A stretch of DNA of 31,184 nt from an uncultured bacterium. Its GTDB lineage: Bacteria; Cyanobacteriota; Vampirovibrionia; Gastranaerophilales; Gastranaerophilaceae. The notes beneath the pieces were generated by a model, which did no database searches, had not been told where the DNA came from, and saw only the letters and a program-made list of their open reading frames with translations. The number at the start of each line of letters is the position of its first letter. The stretch's first letter is position 1. The position numbers and the translations under genes were made by a program. The DNA lies in contig URRM01000010.1 in assembly GCA_900550295.1 (NCBI GenBank), forward strand, positions 1 to 31,184, given 5' to 3'. Of the stretch, positions 16,780 to 22,506 are shown piece after piece.

Positions 16780-16814
16780 GGAAATAAACTGAACTTCGTT
16801 CAGTCCTTATTTCC
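16780..16814. repeat. Long imperfect hairpin between terminators
   Basis: GGAAATAA (16780-16787) plus ACTGAAC (16788-16794) pair with GTTCAGT (16798-16804) and TTATTTCC (16807-16814), leaving a TTC loop and a two-base CC bulge. No T tract follows, so it is not a terminator. It directly precedes the structured repeat at 16816. Confidence 0.6.
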
Positions 16815-16815
16815 C

Positions 16816-16854
16816 CTCTCACAAACGATTATCAATCGTTTGTTCGGCAGAGTC
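16816..16854 (+). repeat. Structured dispersed repeat, copy A
   Basis: CTCTC, a 10-bp stem ACAAACGATT-ATC-AATCGTTTGT (16821-16843), then TCGGCAGAGTC. The outer CTCT and AGAG can pair to close the element. The same architecture with conserved flanks and a changed stem occurs at 28654-28692. Confidence 0.6.
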
Positions 16855-16903
16855 CTATACACAAAATTTCCAACTCCTCTCATTCAGAGGAGTTTTTTTT
16901 AGG
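16854..16903 (+). terminator. Repeated terminator cassette, copy 2
   Basis: Identical over 50 bp to copy 1: block CCTATACACAAAATTTCCAA (16854-16873), hairpin of CTCCTCT with AGAGGAG, and eight T. With copy 1 already upstream it is redundant for the 206-aa gene, so it more likely reflects duplication of an element than need for termination. Confidence 0.85.
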
Positions 16904-17016
16904 GTTGAATTCAGATTATTGCTTCACTCGGACAAGTCGCTCATTACACTTCGTTGGCATTCGCTATGTCCTCGCAACTTCGGCATTTCGCTTCGCTTCA
17001 GCCTACGCAAAATCTG
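16904..17016. other. TCG-rich spacer between terminator cassettes
   Basis: This stretch is noticeably richer in G and C than its surroundings. It repeats the TCG/TTCG trimer many times, for example ACTTCGTTGG, ATTCGCTATG, CCTCGCAACTTCGG and TTTCGCTTCGCTTC. An open frame crosses it, but it has no ribosome binding site and no recognisable protein. It looks like repeat-derived, non-coding sequence. Confidence 0.45.
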
Positions 17017-17060
17017 CCTATACACAAAATTTCCAAGCCATCCTATCGGATGGCTTTTTA
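17017..17060 (+). terminator. Repeated terminator cassette, copy 3 (variant hairpin)
   Basis: The same 20-base block CCTATACACAAAATTTCCAA (17017-17036) is followed by a different perfect hairpin, AAGCCATCC-TATC-GGATGGCTT (17035-17056), and T-rich sequence. The conserved block with an exchanged stem suggests a modular cassette. Confidence 0.8.
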
Positions 17061-17114
17061 TTTATAATTGATACAAATTATTCGAGGTGACGGTGAAGTA
17101 ATTTATAAAACCTA

Positions 17115-17142
17115 ATGTCATCCCGTGCTATGACACGGGATC
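17115..17142 (+). repeat. REP-like palindrome, left copy
   Basis: ATGTCATCCCG (17115-17125) leads into the stem ATCCCGTG-CTATGA-CACGGGAT (17120-17141). The TGTCATCCCG head reappears inverted at 17280-17290, so this and the right copy form an inverted pair about 175 bp apart, like a REP doublet. Confidence 0.65.
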
Positions 17143-17261
17143 TTTTAAATCCTCCAATAATTACAACATTATATTATTCTGAAACATTGGTTTGATAGAG
17201 AATAATTTTAACGGATTTATTCAGAATCTTACCAACTCAAATGTACTATTGGAGTATTTAT

Positions 17262-18047
17262 ATGCTCCCGCATCAAGTGCGGGATGACATAAAAGGGCAA
17301 ATCTTTCACCCCTTTAAACCTCTAACCATTAGAAAAGCATTTGCATTTACACTTGCAGAAACTCTAATTGTAATGGGTATCATTGGTGTGGTTGCAGCGT
17401 TAACTATTCCAAACTTGAATTCTTCAACTGCAAACAAAGAAAAAGTTGCAAAAGTTAAGAAAGTATATCAAAACCTAACAGATGCTTACGGTCGTATGAA
17501 TGCAGTTTATGGTCGTATTGATGAGTGGACAACGTACAACTCAACAATATTTGGGGATAGACTTTCTGAATTTATGAAAACAAGTAAAAACTGTGGGTTA
17601 ACACTAAATACAGGTGGTACTTGTTGGACTAATTCTAATACAATGCTTGCAAATAATACAGTTTTTAATAATATTGACAGTAATTCATATTACAAATTTG
17701 TTTTAGCTGACGGAACAGCTGTTGCTATTATTGCAAACACACTTGTTGTTAATATATATGTAGATATTGATGGTCCTAGAAGAGGTCCTAATAAAATTGG
17801 TACTGATATTTTTCAATTCAAAGTCTATTATAATTCAACAGCAACCGATACAGATTTAGAACCTGCAGGTCTTACAGAATTTGCTAATTCAACTGCATTT
17901 GCAAGTTCAACTTGTTTTATGAAAGGCGATGGTTGTACAATGTGGGTAATTACAAACGATAACATGGATTACTTAAAAGCGGATAATACAGCTAAATGTC
18001 CGAATGGTAAAATTTTGAACTGGACAACAAATACTTCTTGTAAATAG
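17262..18047 (+). CDS. Type IV pilin-like / pseudopilin protein
   Basis: A 261-aa exported subunit-like protein. The class III signal is AFTLAETLIVMGIIGVVAALTIPN: hydrophobic helix with E at +5 relative to the F of the predicted mature N-terminus. The -1 residue is Ala, not the usual Gly. A globular C-terminal part with several Cys pairs follows (CGL, GTCW, SSTCF, GDGCTMW, AKCPN, SCK). I chose ATG 17262 because GGAG at 17251-17254 is 7 bases upstream. The frame also opens at 17241 without such a site. The leader MLPHQVRDDIKG is encoded by a REP-like palindrome (17266-17284), so the start of this gene lies within a repeat. It has its own bidirectional terminator. Role: pilus or secretion pseudopilin, unproven. 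Confidence 0.83.
   Translation: MLPHQVRDDIKGQIFHPFKPLTIRKAFAFTLAETLIVMGIIGVVAALTIPNLNSSTANKEKVAKVKKVYQNLTDAYGRMNAVYGRIDEWTTYNSTIFGDRLSEFMKTSKNCGLTLNTGGTCWTNSNTMLANNTVFNNIDSNSYYKFVLADGTAVAIIANTLVVNIYVDIDGPRRGPNKIGTDIFQFKVYYNSTATDTDLEPAGLTEFANSTAFASSTCFMKGDGCTMWVITNDNMDYLKADNTAKCPNGKILNWTTNTSCK
17264..17290 (-). repeat. REP-like palindrome, right copy, inside the pilin leader
   Basis: TCCCGCA (17266-17272), loop TCAAG, TGCGGGA (17278-17284), then TGACAT (17285-17290). Read on the minus strand, ATGTCATCCCGC matches the head of the left copy at 17115. It overlaps codons 2-10 of the pilin-like gene and begins two bases after its ATG. Confidence 0.65.
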
Positions 18048-18061
18048 TTACGAATAAAAAA

Positions 18062-18093
18062 GGTGGCTGAACATTTGTTCAGCCGCCTTTTTT
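18062..18093. terminator. Bidirectional terminator
   Basis: GGTGGCTGAAC (18062-18072), loop ATTT, GTTCAGCCGCC (18077-18087), with one G-T pair, followed by TTTTTT. An A run directly precedes the stem, so it also works on the minus strand. It serves both the pilin-like gene (stop 18047) and the convergent HNH gene (stop at 18104). Confidence 0.92.
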
Positions 18094-18103
18094 ATTTTAA
18101 ATT

Positions 18104-19189
18104 TTATCCGATTTCATCTTCACCCGGTTTTAGGGCACTTAGGTCAACTTCTAACTTGCCTCCTGATTGGTATGACAGTGTTTGAGCCACTGCTGCCGGA
18201 TAGAAGTGGAAGTTTTTAATCTTTTCGGTATTAATTCTTTCTATAACTTCATCCATATACTTTTGAGTATTTGTTTTCATTTCAGGATGCATATCAACCC
18301 AATCACCCAATGGAATAGAACTTCGGTCATGGTTACAGCCTCCACATTCCAGCAAGTAGTTTGTTTCGACGTCACGTCCTCCTTCTGATTGAGGCTTGAT
18401 GTGCTCAATTGTGCCCACTGAAAGTTTTACAAGTCTTTGCCCGATTTCTGAATGTTCTCTTTCTGCATATTTAACAACAAATGCGCTTACGTCATTTTGA
18501 GATGTTGGCATTTTTTCAGCTTCTGCTTTCATTTGTTTAAACACTTTTTCGTCAGAAATCTTACTTTCTAATTCATTCATATCCTTCAAGAAGGCTTTAC
18601 GTTTAAACTTAATTTCTTTGTCGTTTGAAGAAACATATTTTCTTGTTTCATCAGTAACTTGTTTTACTGTTTCTTGTTCATTTTTAGGTAATGTTTTTGA
18701 TAATTCATCAACTGTATCAAGAATTGTATTTTGTTTTGCTTGAAGTTTTTTCAGTTCAGGTTCTCTGTGTTCCAGTAAAAGGTCTTTAAAATTAGCATCA
18801 GGCTTTTCTTCTGACCAACCTTTTAATAGATTAAAACATTGTTTTTCGACAGGGCGCATATTTTTTTCAAATTCGTTCAAAGTCTTTACTGCTTGTTTGC
18901 TTGTGCAACCTAGTCCTTTTGTAACTTTGCTCATATCTTTTTGAGTCATCATTTCTATACCACAGCATGGGCAGGTAATATGTCCTAAACTTCGCACTCT
19001 GTCCGCATTTTTTAAGCCTGTAAATGCAACTTGTTCAACGTTAAGTTGTGGCATTATCGGTTGAGTTTTTTCAAATGTGTCAGGTCTTGTTGCAAAATTG
19101 AAGTTTGCAAATGTCTGTGGATTATTTTTGATGTACTTGTGAATTCTTGGAGTCGCAAATGCTGCGAATACTTGAATTGGTAAAATCAT
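18104..19189 (-). CDS. HNH-type nuclease-like protein, intact motif
   Basis: A 361-aa protein with an N-terminal extension carrying VAFTGLKN (54-61), then a zinc-knuckle-like CPCCG (C73, C76). A long charged helical middle (about 100-225) leads to an HNH-type site: E262-H263 in TIEHIKPQSEGG, N277, and C282-x2-C285-N286-H287. That order (H, N, C..CN) matches HNH endonucleases that cut DNA and bind a structural zinc. It is a clear paralogue of the gene at 19201-20430 (shared LGxIxCPxCG, MxPVEK, NDVSAF, SVGxxEHI and W-V..PE-K blocks) and lies 11 bases downstream of it. Whether it is a nuclease, toxin or structural protein is unknown. No immunity gene is evident. Confidence 0.72.
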   Translation of the reverse strand: MILPIQVFAAFATPRIHKYIKNNPQTFANFNFATRPDTFEKTQPIMPQLNVEQVAFTGLKNADRVRSLGHITCPCCGIEMMTQKDMSKVTKGLGCTSKQAVKTLNEFEKNMRPVEKQCFNLLKGWSEEKPDANFKDLLLEHREPELKKLQAKQNTILDTVDELSKTLPKNEQETVKQVTDETRKYVSSNDKEIKFKRKAFLKDMNELESKISDEKVFKQMKAEAEKMPTSQNDVSAFVVKYAEREHSEIGQRLVKLSVGTIEHIKPQSEGGRDVETNYLLECGGCNHDRSSIPLGDWVDMHPEMKTNTQKYMDEVIERINTEKIKNFHFYPAAVAQTLSYQSGGKLEVDLSALKPGEDEIG

Positions 19190-19200
19190 GTCCTTCTTCC

Positions 19201-20430
19201 CTAAGCTACAATGCTTAAATTTTTCTTTTGATTTGTTTTGTTTTTATACTGTTCTTTCTTTTGAGCTTTTGCAATGATGTCAGCTTCTTGTTGCTTAACT
19301 CGTGCCATTTCTTGTTGTATTTGTTTTTTGCTCAATTTTAATTTTGATGTGTCTAGTTTTATTTTGCCATTAGATTCTTTTTCAACAGTTTCCGCTACTA
19401 GGATAGGATAAACACGACATCTTTGCAATGCTTCTCTTTTGTTAATTTTTTCAATTACTGCATCAATGTAGTTTTGCATATGGTCTTTGATTTCAGGATT
19501 TTTTTCAACCCATTTATCAAGAGGCATATTTTTTCTGCGTGTATTCCATTCTTTGCTTGCGTAAACATAGTTTGAATAAATGTTTTTACCGCCGTCAGAA
19601 CCATCTTGTGGATGACGAGGTGTGATGTGTTCTAAAGAACCAACGGAAGGCTCTACAAGAGAAATTCCGATTTGGTACGGAGTTTTTTCTAATTTTGTGC
19701 CTGCATCTTTTTGTGTAAATTTAACGATAAAAGCGCTAACGTTGTCATGAGAACGTGGAACGTCTTCGGCAATCTTCAATAGTTCTTGCGCCTTATCTTG
19801 CTCAGTCATATTTTTAGTTACGTTATTAAGTTTTTCTATCAATCTTCTTCTGCGGAAAATGTAATTAGGATCTTGCTTTTCAAGAATTTCTTTTGAACTT
19901 GCAAGAAGTTTGCCCACATTTTTTGCATCATCCTCGTTTTTAATTGTTTTTGCACATTTAAACATTCGGTGAAGAATTTTTTGTTCTTCATCTTGTACTT
20001 TTTGTAAATGCTCAGGACGTACAGTGTCTAATAGTTGTCTTAAATTTTTTTTAGGTTCTTTTTTGCTCAAATTTTTAAGTATGTCAAAAACCTCTTTTTC
20101 AACAGGGTGCATTCTATCTTCAAAAGGTTTCAATAAAGCGATTGCTCTATCGCTTCTTCCGCCTAAATTTTCTTTATTTAAGTGGTTAATTTCTTTGCCA
20201 TTTATAACCCTTGTTCCACAATAAGGACAAGGTATATCTCCTAATTCTCTAATGCTTTTCCCTACAATGCTATTATCAACCGATGTAAAAGATACGTTTG
20301 CAATCGATTGAGAAGGTGTGAATGTATCAGTTTTTAAAGTTTTAATGCCAATAGGGCTTGTTTGGTACTTATTACCAAGCAAGTTAGGCATTTGAACCTT
20401 ATTTAAAGACACACTGATAGGATTGAGCAT
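19201..20430 (-). CDS. HNH-like paralogue with degraded HNH cysteines
   Basis: A 409-aa paralogue of the downstream gene. It keeps the N-terminal CPYCG (C68, C71), preceded by VSFTSVDN (46-53), and the E267-H268 in SLEHITPRHP, plus N287. The cysteine pair of the HNH zinc knuckle is lost: the aligned positions are S292 and W295 (ASKEWNTRR). A lysine/glutamine-rich tail of about 45 residues extends the C-terminus (QQEADIIAKAQKKEQYKNK). If the HNH fold is retained it may be catalytically altered or serve as a partner of the intact copy. ATG 20430 has AGGAG, but about 12 bases away, which is long. It follows the decarboxylase-like gene by 70 bases, so co-transcription is possible. Confidence 0.7.
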   Translation of the reverse strand: MLNPISVSLNKVQMPNLLGNKYQTSPIGIKTLKTDTFTPSQSIANVSFTSVDNSIVGKSIRELGDIPCPYCGTRVINGKEINHLNKENLGGRSDRAIALLKPFEDRMHPVEKEVFDILKNLSKKEPKKNLRQLLDTVRPEHLQKVQDEEQKILHRMFKCAKTIKNEDDAKNVGKLLASSKEILEKQDPNYIFRRRRLIEKLNNVTKNMTEQDKAQELLKIAEDVPRSHDNVSAFIVKFTQKDAGTKLEKTPYQIGISLVEPSVGSLEHITPRHPQDGSDGGKNIYSNYVYASKEWNTRRKNMPLDKWVEKNPEIKDHMQNYIDAVIEKINKREALQRCRVYPILVAETVEKESNGKIKLDTSKLKLSKKQIQQEMARVKQQEADIIAKAQKKEQYKNKTNQKKNLSIVA

Positions 20431-20500
20431 ACTTATATATAGCTCCTGAATGTTTATAGTTGCCTTTTTTTAGCCATGCTTTTACAAAAATTTACATTAG

Positions 20501-21538
20501 TTAAACAATTCTTTTTAAGATTTTTTCTAACCTTTGTAATTTAAATTTATCTGTTCCGATACCACATAAAAGCATTGTCGATTTTTCATTTGTTTTTTCG
20601 TCTTCAACTTTGTTTTTGAACAAATTTTCAGAAAGCTCAAAACCGGTATAATTTTTATGTTTGATTAAAATTTTTGTGATATCGCCATCAAAAAATTCAA
20701 TATTTGGACAATTTTTTTTTAAATTTTCAATATTTTCGATAAGTTTTTCAATTTTTTGTCTGCCTTTTTGAGAATTTAGGTAATTTATGTTTTTTTCGAT
20801 TGAATAAAGAAGGGCATAACTAGGTGAAGTTGTTGAAAATTTTTTAAGAGCTCTATCGATATCTAAATTTGTAGTTGTGTGTAGAAGCGCTGTAGGATTC
20901 AATCCTCCGGCAGTTTTGTGTAATGATTGAACCGTGAAATCAGCAATTTTTACCGCACTTTGAGGTAATTTGTCAGAGAATGGATACAATGCGCCATGTG
21001 CTTCGTCAACAATTAAATAAGTATTATGTCTATTGCAAACCTCTTTTAATGCTTTTATATCGCTTACAACACCGTAATAACTAGGTGAGGTTACAATTAC
21101 TGCTTTTATATCACCTTCTTGTAAAAAATTATCAAGTTTTTCTGGTGTCAAAGCCTTATAAATTCCCCAGTTTTCATCTTTTTCAAGTTCATAAAAAACC
21201 GGTGTTGCGCCTGAAAGTTCAACCGCATTTTTATGACATGGATGTGAATTATTCCAGATTAAAACTTTATCTCCTTGTTTTGCACAAGCCAAAACAGATG
21301 CTATTATGCCACTTGTAGAACCGTTTGTTAAAAATTTAGTTTTTGTTGTACCGTAAATTTTACGGGCTTTTCTCTCTGAATCAAGTAAAGCTTCCTCAGG
21401 CTCGTGAGTATCTGTTTCAGAGATATCATATTTATAAAATTGTTCAAATTTTGAAGTTATAAAAAATCTTTGCGAATGGCTTGGAGTTGTGAATAAAGAG
21501 ATTATATATGTTTTATTGTATAACTCTGATAAGCTCAT
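20501..21538 (-). CDS. PLP-dependent Orn/Lys/Arg decarboxylase-like enzyme
   Basis: A fold-type I PLP enzyme of the Orn/Lys/Arg decarboxylase class. Landmarks are TNGSTSGIIAS (71-81, phosphate binding), H99 in NNSHPCHKNAV, SPSYYGV, D178 in IVDEAHGALYPF, and the Schiff-base lysine K208 in QSLHKTAGGLNPTALLH. These residues fit arginine or lysine decarboxylases that feed polyamine synthesis. At 345 aa it is shorter than the usual 450-490 aa form: the C-terminal domain is reduced to about 50 residues. It begins in a TAATG overlap with the preceding small membrane-protein gene, at the end of the flagellar export run, so it is co-translated. Substrate and activity are inferred. Confidence 0.8.
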   Translation of the reverse strand: MSLSELYNKTYIISLFTTPSHSQRFFITSKFEQFYKYDISETDTHEPEEALLDSERKARKIYGTTKTKFLTNGSTSGIIASVLACAKQGDKVLIWNNSHPCHKNAVELSGATPVFYELEKDENWGIYKALTPEKLDNFLQEGDIKAVIVTSPSYYGVVSDIKALKEVCNRHNTYLIVDEAHGALYPFSDKLPQSAVKIADFTVQSLHKTAGGLNPTALLHTTTNLDIDRALKKFSTTSPSYALLYSIEKNINYLNSQKGRQKIEKLIENIENLKKNCPNIEFFDGDITKILIKHKNYTGFELSENLFKNKVEDEKTNEKSTMLLCGIGTDKFKLQRLEKILKRIV

Positions 21539-21888
21539 TATCCTTCACCTTCTTCTGTTTTTGTTTCTTCTTCTTCATTTGTTTGGCCAGAATTGTTAAG
21601 GTCTTCAACTCCATCCAAGCCTTCTTCTTTAATAATTTCTTGAAGAAGAGCATTTGTATAGCCGATATCTTTTTCTTTAACAACTGTTTTAGAAGATTCA
21701 ATCATTGCGCCAATAAGCCATCCGAGTCCGTACATAACAAGAACCGCAGGCACTACAGCAGATGCTGAACATACAATACTTGTGTAATTTATTCCGCCAT
21801 TTTTTATTAATGAGCAAGTACCAATTACAAGTAAAGTTGAGCAAGCAAGTAATAAACTAAGATTTTGTTTGTACTTAATAACTTTCAT
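21538..21888 (-). CDS. Small two-span membrane protein, unknown
   Basis: A 116-aa protein with two hydrophobic segments (about 8-28, LSLLLACSTLLVIGTCSLI, and 36-62, SIVCSASAVVPAVLVMYGLGWLIGAMI). A cytoplasmic-type tail (63-116) ends in a Glu-rich stretch (EEEETKTEEGEG). No known family is recognised. It lies three bases after the PilZ gene and overlaps the decarboxylase-like gene as TAATG, so it is firmly inside the flagellar operon. It may assist the export gate or c-di-GMP signalling, but only position supports that. Confidence 0.7.
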   Translation of the reverse strand: MKVIKYKQNLSLLLACSTLLVIGTCSLIKNGGINYTSIVCSASAVVPAVLVMYGLGWLIGAMIESSKTVVKEKDIGYTNALLQEIIKEEGLDGVEDLNNSGQTNEEEETKTEEGEG

Positions 21889-21891
21889 GGG

Positions 21892-22488
21892 TTATTTGTT
21901 TTCTGCTTCCATATTTTTATTCATACAATATTGAATTAATGTCATTTTATCAACATTTACTTGATGTACAAATCTTCCTGATAAAATGAATTTACCTGAA
22001 TCTTGTTTTTCCATACGAATTGGTTGCAATATGCAAGATACAGTTTGTTCTTCGTTTAGAACGATTTCAACTTTATATTCATTATCAAGGTTTATAGATT
22101 CACTAGCTAAGAATTTCAAACCACCTGCAGATAAGTCTACTGTAGAGATGTTGTAAACTTTGTCTGTAGTTAAATCTCTCATTGTAGTTTCTGTTAAGAA
22201 TTTAATACGAGTGAATTGACGTCTTTGTAAAAATCTATGTTTTATAGGGTTTTCAATGAACAATTCGTTATCTTTAATTTCAGAAGCGTAAGAAGAAAAG
22301 AATAAAATACCGTTTTGAGTATGAGAATAGAATTCACAGATATGGTTTAAATTAATACCATTTGTAGGGTATTTCATTTTCATCTTAAAACCTTTTGGTG
22401 TAACTTCTGTTACGGCACCCATATTTGTAAAATTAAAGTCATTAGGTACGATTGTTACGTCTTGGTCAATTTTTACTAATTCGTTCAT
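21892..22488 (-). CDS. PilZ-domain c-di-GMP receptor (YcgR-like)
   Basis: A 198-aa protein with a YcgR-like N-terminal domain (about 1-80) and a C-terminal PilZ domain. The c-di-GMP binding signature is present: R89-R90-Q-F-T-R94 (RxxxR) and D118-L-S-A-G-G123 (D/NxSxxG). YcgR-type proteins bind cyclic di-GMP and act on the flagellar motor or export. It starts 18 bases after flhA and is translated with it. With the HD-GYP enzyme at 5537-7291 in the same window, it gives a source and a reader of c-di-GMP. Confidence 0.88.
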   Translation of the reverse strand: MNELVKIDQDVTIVPNDFNFTNMGAVTEVTPKGFKMKMKYPTNGINLNHICEFYSHTQNGILFFSSYASEIKDNELFIENPIKHRFLQRRQFTRIKFLTETTMRDLTTDKVYNISTVDLSAGGLKFLASESINLDNEYKVEIVLNEEQTVSCILQPIRMEKQDSGKFILSGRFVHQVNVDKMTLIQYCMNKNMEAENK

Positions 22489-22506
22489 TATATAAACCTT
22501 TCTTTA

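Noticed and set aside
16905..17090. Open frame through the TCG-rich spacer and third terminator
   Set aside because: It runs across a terminator hairpin, has no Shine-Dalgarno and no recognisable protein.
16727..17290. CRISPR array
   Set aside because: Only three partial repeats, with uneven spacing and terminator hairpins; no cas genes.
18104..20430. Mobile element or homing endonuclease insertion
   Set aside because: HNH domains can be homing nucleases, but no intron, inverted-repeat ends or target duplication are visible around the pair.
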